NCBI GenBank assembly: GCA_002771315.1
Contig: PCSF01000212.1
Coordinates: 6,750 to 13,113 of the forward strand
Source of the DNA: Desulfobacterales bacterium CG23_combo_of_CG06-09_8_20_14_all_52_9
Lineage (GTDB): Bacteria; Desulfobacterota; Desulfobacteria; Desulfobacterales; UBA2156
DNA length: 6,364 nucleotides
Direction of reading: 5' to 3'
Position numbers and translations under genes: made by a program. A model generated the notes under the pieces. That model ran no database searches, had not been told where the DNA came from, and was given only the letters and a program-made list of their open reading frames with translations. How positions within the stretch are numbered: position 1 is the stretch's first letter; each line of letters begins with the position of its first letter. Shown here piece after piece: positions 1-6,257 of this stretch.

Positions 1-1773
1 GCAGGGCTTGTCTTCATAAGTCATGTGCAGCTTTCCCGAATCGGTGTAGCGGCCGATGACCGTACTTTCCACGGCGTGCTTTTTCGACAGAGCCATGAAT
101 CGATCCAGATCTTGGGGGCGGACGGCCACGGTCATGCGCTCCTGGGATTCGGAAACCCAGATCTCCCACTGGTCGAGTCCCGCGTATTTCAGGGGGACTT
201 TCTCCAGCTCGATCCTGCACCCTCCGGAAAACCGGGCCGATTCTCCGACGGACGAAGAAAGGCCGCCGCCCCCGTTATCGGTGATGAACTGAATCAGCCC
301 CTCGTCCCGGGCCTCCAGCAGAAAATCGTGCATCTTCTTCTGCGTATAAGGATCGCCGATCTGAACGTGTCCTGCGGGAGTGTGCTCGGAAAAAGATTCG
401 GAGGAAGCCGTAACGCCGTGGATGCCGTCTTTCCCGACCCGACCGCCGCACATGATGACAAGATCTCCCGGCTTAATGCTCTTTTTTTCGGCCGGTTCAC
501 CCTTCACCCTTTGAGGCATGAGCCCGAGGGCGGTGACAAAAACCAGGCATTTGCCCATGTAGCCTGAATGAAAAAAGACCTGGCCGAAGGAGGTGGGGAT
601 GCCGCTCTTGTTCCCGCCGTCTCTTACCCCTTCGATGACTCCGTCCAAAAGACGCCTGGGATGCAGCCGGGGCTTGAGTTCGCCGTCATAGTCTCGATAC
701 CCCACACAGAACCCGTAGCTTCCCATGATCAGCTTCGACCCCTTCCCGGTCCCCATGGGATCTCGGTAGATCCCCACGATCCCCGTGAGGGCGCCGCCGT
801 AGGCCTCCATGTTGGAGGGCGAATTGTGCGTTTCGCCGGTGATGACGTAATGATAATCCGCGTTGAGCCGGCCCACACCGGCGTTGTCCCACAACACCGA
901 GATCACCCAGGGTTTTTCCTTCATCAACGCCACGGTGGGTGATTCGATGAAGGTCTTGAAAAGGTTATCCACGATCTCTTTCCGGCCGGTGGAAAGATCC
1001 GTGTACCGGAACAGGCCCCGGAACGTGTTGTGGTTGCAATGATCGCTCCGGGCCTGGGAAATGTATTCGATCTCCACATCCGTGGGATCCGAAAGCCCGA
1101 CGGCAGCCCTTTGTTCCCTCACCGCCTCATCCAGGAAATACGCCCGGATGGTGGGGATGTCGTTGGGGTTGAGCGCCAGGTTGCGCTCATGACTGATCTT
1201 TGCAAGCTTCGCCTCGCTTTCGATGGGGATCACGGTCACCGTGGGCACATGATTCAGTACTACCTTCGGGATGATCCACCTGATCCCGGCTTTTTTATCC
1301 CATGCGTCCTTATGGAAAAGCTTCCACTGCTGGATGATGTCGTTGGCTAAAAGCTCCGAGGCGATGCGCTCCATGTCACTCCGGGGCAAATCGTTTCCGA
1401 TCAGGCAGTATCGCTTGGAAGTGTAAATGCCTTCTTCCGGCAAAAAGCGTATTTCCAGGACATCTTCGACGGCCTCCATGGCGGTGCTCCCCGGATTGTC
1501 CCTGACCCCCGGCCGGTAACCGACCCAGATGCCCCAGTCAAAAGGAATCAGAAGCGGTTCAAAGGATGAAATTTGGGTGACCGGATTGGTGAAGATCTCG
1601 TTTTGGATCCGGCCCAATTGCTTTTCCGAAAGATCCGCATCGAAGGTCAGCACATGAATCACCCGAACGCTCACCAAGCGGATGCCGAAATAATCGAAGG
1701 CTTTTATACGGACAGCCGCACCGATAGGATCCTTCAGGTCGGATTTCAGGGCGATTTCCAGCCGATGCGGCAT
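1..1773 (-). CDS. purL: Phosphoribosylformylglycinamidine (FGAM) synthetase, PurS-PurS-PurL fusion, 3' end outside window
   Basis: FGAM synthetase performs step four of purine synthesis: FGAR + ATP + glutamine-derived ammonia gives FGAM. The frame is open for 591 codons from an ATG to the window edge, so the C-terminus is missing. Residues about 4-70 resemble PurS, with KDPIGAA and later IFTNPVTQ. Residues about 80-153 look like a second PurS copy, with YRPGVRDNPG and LLANDIIQ. The PurL core follows: SQARSDHCNHNTF (239-251, holding the catalytic-type His245), GETHNSPS (313-320), RDPMGTG (337-343), GRVGKDGIHG (444-453), VQIGDP (470-475), DNGGGGLS (499-506) and SESQERM (541-547). The last two blocks match the classic PurL/AIRS-fold pattern; the SDHC and ETHNSPS forms are divergent. 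AAAGGA lies 5 nt before the ATG, and the rseP stop is 12 nt upstream, so it is probably co-transcribed. No glutaminase domain is visible; whether PurQ is separate or fused beyond the edge cannot be told. Family assignment is firm, the two-PurS reading is my alignment by eye. Confidence 0.94.
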   Translation of the reverse strand, partial: MPHRLEIALKSDLKDPIGAAVRIKAFDYFGIRLVSVRVIHVLTFDADLSEKQLGRIQNEIFTNPVTQISSFEPLLIPFDWGIWVGYRPGVRDNPGSTAMEAVEDVLEIRFLPEEGIYTSKRYCLIGNDLPRSDMERIASELLANDIIQQWKLFHKDAWDKKAGIRWIIPKVVLNHVPTVTVIPIESEAKLAKISHERNLALNPNDIPTIRAYFLDEAVREQRAAVGLSDPTDVEIEYISQARSDHCNHNTFRGLFRYTDLSTGRKEIVDNLFKTFIESPTVALMKEKPWVISVLWDNAGVGRLNADYHYVITGETHNSPSNMEAYGGALTGIVGIYRDPMGTGKGSKLIMGSYGFCVGYRDYDGELKPRLHPRRLLDGVIEGVRDGGNKSGIPTSFGQVFFHSGYMGKCLVFVTALGLMPQRVKGEPAEKKSIKPGDLVIMCGGRVGKDGIHGVTASSESFSEHTPAGHVQIGDPYTQKKMHDFLLEARDEGLIQFITDNGGGGLSSSVGESARFSGGCRIELEKVPLKYAGLDQWEIWVSESQERMTVAVRPQDLDRFMALSKKHAVESTVIGRYTDSGKLHMTYEDKPC

Positions 1774-1776
1774 CGG
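1762..1776 (-). promoter_or_regulatory. Inverted repeat covering the purL start codon
   Basis: CCGATGCCGCATCGG reads as a perfect 7-nt inverted repeat around a single central base. The purL ATG lies in its left arm, immediately downstream of the AAAGGA ribosome binding site. In RNA it could fold into a 5-6 bp GC-rich hairpin with a 3-5 nt loop, hiding the start codon. Ribosomes terminating on rseP just upstream might melt it, which would couple the two genes. The repeat is seen directly; the regulatory role is inference and the repeat could be chance. Confidence 0.4.
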
Positions 1777-1778
1777 AG

Positions 1779-1784
1779 TCCTTT
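1779..1784 (-). promoter_or_regulatory. Ribosome binding site of purL
   Basis: AAAGGA on the minus strand ends 5 nt before the purL ATG at 1773-1771. It abuts the rseP TGA stop at 1788-1786, so the terminating ribosome sits over it. It supports the chosen start, which also begins right where the first PurS-like strand (RLEIALKSDL) is expected. Confidence 0.75.
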
Positions 1785-1785
1785 C

Positions 1786-2853
1786 TCAGTTAAAAAACGG
1801 CAGGCGGGCGATGTCGTTGTAAAAAACAAAAACCATCAAAAGGACGAGAACAAAGATGCCGACCCGTTGAGCCATCTCGCGCATCTTCATACTCACCGGT
1901 CTTCCGATAACGGCCTCGATGAAGAAAAACATCAGATGTCCGCCGTCCAGAACCGGGATCGGCAAAAAATTGATGACGGCCAAGTTGACGCTGATTAAAG
2001 CAATGAAAAAAATAAGGGCCCCGGCCCCGGCCTTGGCTTGCTCGCCGGCCATCTGGGCGATCATGATGGGCCCACCCAGGGTCTTGACGGAAAGGGTGCC
2101 CTGGATGAGCTTGACGATGCTCATGAGGGTCAGTTTAACCACGATGTACGTCTGCGTTACGCTTTCCGTGACAGCCCCGAAAAACCCGAGAGCCAACCGT
2201 TCGGTTTCCCCTGCCGCTACGATGCCGATCGTGCGGCGGTCGATGGCCTCGCCGAAAATGGTCGCAGAAGGGGTGAGCTCCGCTGTGACCTCCAGCTCGA
2301 CATGAGCCCCCTGCCGATCAATCGTGATGCGTAACCGTTTCCCTTGGCTTTTGGAAATCTTTTCGGCCATCTCTTCCCAGGTGGTCACGGCCTGACCGTC
2401 GATGGCCAGGACCCGATCCCTTGCCTGAAATCCTGCGGCGGCGGCGGGAGACCCCTGGGTCACCTTTCCCACAACCGGCTTGAGGATGTACATCCCGGAA
2501 ATCTGAAAGATGGCAAAAAAGATGATCACGGCCAGAAGCAGATTGAACACGGGACCGGCCGCAACGATGAGGATTCTTTTGAAGACATGCTTATGGGTAA
2601 AGGAAATGGGGATGTCGGCCGGGTCGATCTCGGCATCCGGTTCTTCCCCGACCATCTTGACGTATCCGCCCAAAGGGATGGCCGAAAGCCGATACTCCGT
2701 AATTCCGATGGTTTTTCCCAGAATCTTGGGCCCGAATCCCAGGCTGAATTTTTCCACTCCCACACCGAAAAACCGGGCCATTAAAAAATGCCCCAGTTCG
2801 TGGAAAAAAACCAAAACACCCAAAACAATAATAAATGCGACGGCGTTTCCCAT
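1786..2853 (-). CDS. rseP: RseP-family site-2 intramembrane zinc metalloprotease
   Basis: This is a membrane-embedded site-2 protease; family members cleave anti-sigma factors such as RseA within the membrane after a first cut, and also clear signal-peptide remnants. The protein has 355 residues. HELGH at 18-22 is the zinc-binding HExxH motif inside the first hydrophobic segment. The conserved GGYVKMVGE block is at 62-70, a second membrane segment at about 95-117, one PDZ domain at about 123-190, and NFLPIPVLDGG at 295-305 supplies the third zinc ligand (Asp303). Two hydrophobic segments close the protein (about 280-302 and 330-346). It is shorter than the E. coli protein (about 450 residues, two PDZ domains), a normal single-PDZ form. 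An upstream in-frame ATG at 2988 was not chosen: its extra 45 residues are basic, lack family similarity and overlap dxr. AGAGGA precedes the chosen ATG, 10 nt after dxr. The substrate cannot be told from this window. Confidence 0.97.
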   Translation of the reverse strand: MGNAVAFIIVLGVLVFFHELGHFLMARFFGVGVEKFSLGFGPKILGKTIGITEYRLSAIPLGGYVKMVGEEPDAEIDPADIPISFTHKHVFKRILIVAAGPVFNLLLAVIIFFAIFQISGMYILKPVVGKVTQGSPAAAAGFQARDRVLAIDGQAVTTWEEMAEKISKSQGKRLRITIDRQGAHVELEVTAELTPSATIFGEAIDRRTIGIVAAGETERLALGFFGAVTESVTQTYIVVKLTLMSIVKLIQGTLSVKTLGGPIMIAQMAGEQAKAGAGALIFFIALISVNLAVINFLPIPVLDGGHLMFFFIEAVIGRPVSMKMREMAQRVGIFVLVLLMVFVFYNDIARLPFFN

Positions 2854-2856
2854 GGT

Positions 2857-2862
2857 TCCTCT
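2857..2862 (-). promoter_or_regulatory. Ribosome binding site of rseP
   Basis: AGAGGA on the minus strand lies 3 nt before the ATG at 2853-2851 and directly after the tandem stop codons TGA TAG that end dxr. It fixes the rseP start at the residue where the conserved N-terminal membrane segment begins. Confidence 0.75.
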
Positions 2863-2863
2863 A

Positions 2864-4033
2864 TCAACAGCTCCGGATGCCGGTTTGAACTTCTGCTCTT
2901 GCCCGTTCCCGTGCCCAGCGATCCGCCGCAAGAATATCGGACAACTCCGGATCCGAAACAATCCGATGCGCCGAAAGCGTCTTTTCAATGAGTTGTGGTA
3001 TTTTTAAAAAGCCGATCCTGCCTTCCAGGAAGGATTCCACCGCCACTTCGTTGGCCGCGTTGAGGACCGCCGGTAAGGATCCTCCGGCCTTGCATGCGGC
3101 ATAGGCCAAACCCAGGCACGGAAATCGTTCCGTGTCCGGTTTTTCAAAGTTGAGTGCGCCGATGCGATCAAAGGCCGGCGACGGCTGATTCAAAGGGAGC
3201 CGTTCCGGATAAGAAAGGGCATAAGCGATGGCGCCCTTCATGTCCGGTACGGAAAGCTGGGCTATGACGGCGCCGTCCCGATAGGAAACCATGGAGTGCA
3301 CGATGCTCTGGGGATGAATCACCACCTCGATCCGGTCGATGGAAACTCCGAAAAGGTGATGGGCTTCCAGCACCTCGAGCCCCTTGTTCATCAGGGTGGA
3401 TGAGTCGATGCTGATCTTTTTCCCCATGGTCCAGGTGGGATGATGGAGGGCGTCTTCAGGCCGGATGCTTGAAAATTCGGAAAAAGGCCGGTGCACAAAA
3501 GGACCACCGGAGGCTGTGATGATGATCTTTTCCAAGTCTTCCCGCCGCTGGCCCGAAAGGCACTGGAAGATGGCGCTGTGTTCGCTGTCCACCGGGAAAA
3601 TGCGCACCCCTTTTTCAGCAGCCAGGCCCATGACGATGCGGCCGGCCATCACCAGGGTCTCCTTGTTGGCCAGGGCGATGTCTTTTCCGGCCTCGATGGC
3701 CGCCAGGGTGGGCATCAGACCGGCCGCACCCACCACGGCCGCAAGCACCATGTCGACATCCTCGTGTGTCGCAGCCGCCGTATAGCCATCTTCCCCCCAT
3801 TCGATTCGCGTCGATGATTTGGCCCCGATCTGTTTTTTCAACCTCTGGGCGGTTGCTTCGTCATAGACCACGGCCAGCTTGGGTGTAAATTCCGCGATCT
3901 GGAACGCCAGCCGGTCCACGTTGTTCTTGGCGGCCAAAGCAACCACCTTGAAGCGTTCCGGAAACATGCGAACGATGGACAAGGCGTTGGCCCCGATGGA
4001 ACCGGTGGATCCGAGAATGGATAGGCGCTTCAT
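2864..4033 (-). CDS. dxr: 1-deoxy-D-xylulose 5-phosphate reductoisomerase
   Basis: Dxr (IspC) is the cytosolic enzyme that rearranges and reduces DXP to 2-C-methyl-D-erythritol 4-phosphate with NADPH, the committed step of the MEP isoprenoid pathway and the target of fosmidomycin. The protein has 389 residues, close to the usual 390-400. GSTGSIG at 8-14 is the NADPH-binding loop and ANKETLV at 122-128 contributes to cofactor and substrate binding. DSEHSA (149-154) and MNKGLE (215-220) give the metal ligands Asp149, Glu151 and Glu220. TASGGPF at 173-179 and HHPTWTMGKK around 197-206 form the phosphate site and flexible loop. LNAANEV is at 324-330 in the C-terminal part. All key residues are present. 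The ATG overlaps the cdsA stop as ATGA, pointing to translational coupling; AAGGAA lies about 11 nt upstream within cdsA. It ends with tandem stops TGA TAG. It supplies the precursor used by UppS two genes upstream. Confidence 0.98.
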   Translation of the reverse strand: MKRLSILGSTGSIGANALSIVRMFPERFKVVALAAKNNVDRLAFQIAEFTPKLAVVYDEATAQRLKKQIGAKSSTRIEWGEDGYTAAATHEDVDMVLAAVVGAAGLMPTLAAIEAGKDIALANKETLVMAGRIVMGLAAEKGVRIFPVDSEHSAIFQCLSGQRREDLEKIIITASGGPFVHRPFSEFSSIRPEDALHHPTWTMGKKISIDSSTLMNKGLEVLEAHHLFGVSIDRIEVVIHPQSIVHSMVSYRDGAVIAQLSVPDMKGAIAYALSYPERLPLNQPSPAFDRIGALNFEKPDTERFPCLGLAYAACKAGGSLPAVLNAANEVAVESFLEGRIGFLKIPQLIEKTLSAHRIVSDPELSDILAADRWARERARAEVQTGIRSC

Positions 4034-4869
4034 CGCAGCAGATATTCCTTGAATAGATACCCTACGGGTGCTGCAAACAGCAGGGCGTCGATACGGTCCA
4101 ACAGACCACCGTGGCCCGGGAAAATCCCGCCGGAGTCCTTGACTTTGGCGGCTCGCTTGAGCATCGACTCAAATAAGTCTCCCATCTGGGCTGCGATTCC
4201 TAAGGTGATAAAAAAGACCACGGAAAGACCCAGGGGCAGTTCCGGAAGGAAAATGATTTTCATCAAAAGGCCCACCACCAGGTTGGACGCTAAGCCTCCC
4301 ACCCCCCCCTCGATGGTCTTCTTCGGGCTGATGGAGGGGCAAAGTTTATGCTTTCCGAAATAGGTGCCCACATAAAACGCGCCGATATCCCCGGCAAAAA
4401 CGACAGCAAGCATCAAATAGATCCATACCGCCCCTTTATCGCCGTTTCGGATGAGCACCAGGAACGCAAGAAGAACCGGAACATAAAGCACGGTGAAGGT
4501 TTGTCTGAAGACCGGTTCCAGCACCTTCCCTTCGCCGTCAAATTGCGTCATGGCTATCAAGCCTGCGATCATCAGGTTCAGCGCATAAAATATCATCATC
4601 AGCGGCGCGCCCCGAAAAGCCCCGTATAAAATTAAGGGCCCGGCGCCATAGGCCAAGATCCTAAGCGGTATGCCCGGACCTGCCGGTCCCGGATCGGATT
4701 CAAAGTCCCGGGATCCATGTCCGGAAAACAAAAGTCGGAAACTTTCATGAACCCCGAGTATGGAAACGGCGGCAACCACAAGCATAAACAGGGTAACACC
4801 TCCCCAGGAGATCAACCCCACCAGGAACGGAAGAGCCGTAAGGCCTGTGATCCAGCGCGCTTTATGCAT
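4030..4869 (-). CDS. cdsA: Phosphatidate cytidylyltransferase (CDP-diacylglycerol synthase)
   Basis: CdsA is a polytopic inner-membrane enzyme that converts phosphatidic acid and CTP to CDP-diacylglycerol and pyrophosphate, the branch point to phosphatidylethanolamine, phosphatidylglycerol and cardiolipin. It has 279 residues, a typical length. The family signature is complete at 235-261: SMLKRAAKVKD, then SGGIFPGHGG, then LLDRID. Upstream, DIGAFYVGTYFGKHKL (171-186) and SPKKTIEGGVGG (181-192 region) match the conserved nucleotide-handling part. Several hydrophobic segments occur, at about 8-41, 75-110, 128-141, 149-169, 193-207 and 214-229. The start fits the family's usual short basic stretch (MHKARWITGLTALP). 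It begins 11 nt after uppS, and no clear Shine-Dalgarno sequence is visible; the ATG is preceded by six As, so reinitiation after uppS is likely (inference). A run of eight Gs (4302-4309) encodes part of the EGGVGG motif, and the frame is intact. Confidence 0.98.
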   Translation of the reverse strand: MHKARWITGLTALPFLVGLISWGGVTLFMLVVAAVSILGVHESFRLLFSGHGSRDFESDPGPAGPGIPLRILAYGAGPLILYGAFRGAPLMMIFYALNLMIAGLIAMTQFDGEGKVLEPVFRQTFTVLYVPVLLAFLVLIRNGDKGAVWIYLMLAVVFAGDIGAFYVGTYFGKHKLCPSISPKKTIEGGVGGLASNLVVGLLMKIIFLPELPLGLSVVFFITLGIAAQMGDLFESMLKRAAKVKDSGGIFPGHGGLLDRIDALLFAAPVGYLFKEYLLR

Positions 4870-4880
4870 TTTTTTAAACG

Positions 4881-5630
4881 TCAGGCGCCTGTCTTACCGA
4901 AGCGCCGCTCCCGCTTTTGAAAATCCCTGAGGATTCCGATGTATTCTTCTTTTGAAAAATCCGGCCACAATGTGGACGTAACGAAAATCTCGGTGTAGGC
5001 GATTTGCCAGAGGAGGAAATTGCTCACCCGCATTTCGCCTCCGGTGCGGATCAAAAGGTCCGGATCTGGCATCCCACGGGTGTAAAGATGATCGCCGATG
5101 AGATCGTCCGTGATTTGTTCCGGGTCAAGTTCGTTTTTTTGAACCTTTGAAACGATGTCTCGGACCGCCCTGATAATCTCCGCTCTCCCCCCGTAGCTTA
5201 AAGCCAGATTGAGAAGCATTCCCATGTTATGCTGGGTTATCATCATGACCTTTTCCAGGGTCGAACGGACATCGGCGGGAAGATGATCGATCTGCCCGAC
5301 GGCGTTGAGACGGATGCCGTTTTCCAGCATTTCCTGCTGTTCGGACTTTAGGAATCGCTTTAACAGCATCATGAGGGCGGCAATCTCCGTTTCAGGCCGC
5401 TCCCAGTTCTCCGTGGAAAAAGCGTACAGGGTCAGATAGGGAATGCCGAGTTCCCGGCTGGTTCGTACGACGGTGCGTACGGCGTCGGCCCCTTTTTCAT
5501 GCCCCCGGATGCGGTTGAGCATCCTTTTTCGGGCCCAACGGCCGTTGCCGTCCATAATCATAGCCACATGCCGGGGAAGAAGCAAACCGTCGAGCCGAGG
5601 AGCATCGGGGACGGCAGGATCAGAATTCAA
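4881..5630 (-). CDS. uppS: Undecaprenyl diphosphate synthase (cis-prenyltransferase), TTG start
   Basis: UppS adds eight cis isoprene units from IPP to farnesyl diphosphate, giving the C55 carrier precursor for peptidoglycan and other envelope polymers. From the TTG the protein has 249 residues. MDGNGRWA at 26-33 carries the catalytic Asp27; His44 and YAFSTENWERP (69-79) follow. LLIRTGGEMRVSNFLLWQ (192-209) gives Arg195, Arg201 and Ser203, and Glu214 is the likely metal-binding residue. These sit one position after the E. coli numbering, which supports this start. The only upstream in-frame ATG (5741) would overlap frr by 122 nt and add a very arginine-rich stretch unlike the family, and the next ATG codons lie inside the catalytic motif. 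AAGGAG lies 4 nt before the TTG. The gene overlaps the frr stop by 11 nt, so its translation is probably coupled to frr. The upstream cis-prenyl chain length cannot be proven; a shorter-chain cis-prenyltransferase is less likely. Confidence 0.97.
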   Translation of the reverse strand: MNSDPAVPDAPRLDGLLLPRHVAMIMDGNGRWARKRMLNRIRGHEKGADAVRTVVRTSRELGIPYLTLYAFSTENWERPETEIAALMMLLKRFLKSEQQEMLENGIRLNAVGQIDHLPADVRSTLEKVMMITQHNMGMLLNLALSYGGRAEIIRAVRDIVSKVQKNELDPEQITDDLIGDHLYTRGMPDPDLLIRTGGEMRVSNFLLWQIAYTEIFVTSTLWPDFSKEEYIGILRDFQKRERRFGKTGA

Positions 5631-6177
5631 GGATCTCCTTCTCTTTTTCCTTATAAATGACGTCCACCTGTTTGATCTGTTCGTCCGTGATCTTCTGGAT
5701 CTCCGTCTGGGCCCGGAAGGCGTCGTCTTCGGAAATATCACCGTCTTTTTTCAGGCTTTTCACCAGTTCGTTGGAATCCCGACGGATATTGCGGATGGTT
5801 ACCTTATATTCTTCGCACAGCTTGGACACGGTCTTGACGAGCTCCTTCCGCCGCTGTTCGGTGAGGGGAGGGATGGCGATCCGGATGATCCGGCCGTCGG
5901 AAGTCGGCGTGAGCCCCAGGTCGGATCTGAGGATGCCCTTTTCGATCTCCTTGATGACGGTGGTGTCCCATGGCTGAATTGTGATCAATCGGCTTTCCGG
6001 AACCGAAAGCGTCGCTACCTGGTTCAGCGGCGTCTTGGTGCCGTAATAATCGACCCGAATCCCGTCCAAAAGGGAAAGGGAAGCGCGTCCGGTCCGGATC
6101 CGCATCAACTCATTCTTGAGGGCGACATGCGTTTTGTCCATCCGATCTTTCGTTTCTTCGAATATCCCTTCCAGCAT
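5620..6177 (-). CDS. frr: Ribosome recycling factor
   Basis: Frr works with EF-G to split the post-termination ribosome so that subunits can be reused; it is cytosolic and essential in most bacteria. The protein has 185 residues, exactly the usual size. The family pattern runs the whole length: the first helix with MRIRTGRAS (25-33), the beta domain with PLNQVATLSVPESR (50-63) and ITIQPWD (65-71), IRIAIPPLTEQRRKELVK (97-114), and the long C-terminal helices ending in KEKEILEF. GGGAG lies 7 nt before the ATG. It follows pyrH after an 80-nt spacer, the common pyrH-frr arrangement, and its last codons contain the ribosome binding site and start of uppS. Nothing is missing or unusual. Confidence 0.98.
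   Translation of the reverse strand: MLEGIFEETKDRMDKTHVALKNELMRIRTGRASLSLLDGIRVDYYGTKTPLNQVATLSVPESRLITIQPWDTTVIKEIEKGILRSDLGLTPTSDGRIIRIAIPPLTEQRRKELVKTVSKLCEEYKVTIRNIRRDSNELVKSLKKDGDISEDDAFRAQTEIQKITDEQIKQVDVIYKEKEKEILEF
5635..5640 (-). promoter_or_regulatory. Ribosome binding site of uppS, inside frr
   Basis: AAGGAG on the minus strand lies within the last codons of frr (encoding KEKEIL) and 4 nt before TTG at 5630-5628. No other strong site occurs near an alternative start, so it decides the uppS start. Spacing is slightly short, and a TTG start usually lowers initiation, which suggests modest, frr-coupled expression (inference). Confidence 0.7.
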
Positions 6178-6209
6178 GGTATGTCTCCCGCTTTTAGTGT
6201 TCTTTTTTC

Positions 6210-6229
6210 AACCGGTTCAGCACCCGGTT
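6210..6229 (-). other. Small inverted/direct repeat in the pyrH-frr spacer
   Basis: On the minus strand AACCGG and CCGGTT form a 6-bp inverted repeat with an 8-nt loop. Because AACCGGTT is itself a palindrome, GAACCGG also occurs twice as a 12-nt-spaced direct repeat. On the transcribed strand the repeat is followed by an A-rich stretch, not a T run, so it is not an intrinsic terminator. It could be an RNA processing or stability element, or chance. No promoter was recognised in the 80-nt spacer (6178-6257). Confidence 0.3.
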
Positions 6230-6257
6230 CTGGGAAGCATCGGCTAAGGAGAATCGT

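Noticed and set aside
25..942. Consecutive + strand open frames of 180 and 124 codons
   Set aside because: They mirror the in-frame codons of purL, whose minus-strand reading is uninterrupted and carries conserved PurL blocks throughout this stretch.
2854..2988. N-terminal extension of rseP to an upstream ATG
   Set aside because: The extra 45 residues overlap dxr, have no family similarity, and would bury the conserved N-terminal membrane segment; the ATG at 2853 has its own AGAGGA site.
4882..4891. Palindrome CAGGCGCCTG at the end of uppS as a terminator
   Set aside because: With a loop of four only three pairs remain and no T run follows on the transcribed strand; cdsA continues 11 nt later.
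5631..5741. N-terminal extension of uppS to an upstream ATG
   Set aside because: The extension is an arginine-rich out-of-frame reading of frr and would overlap frr by 122 nt.
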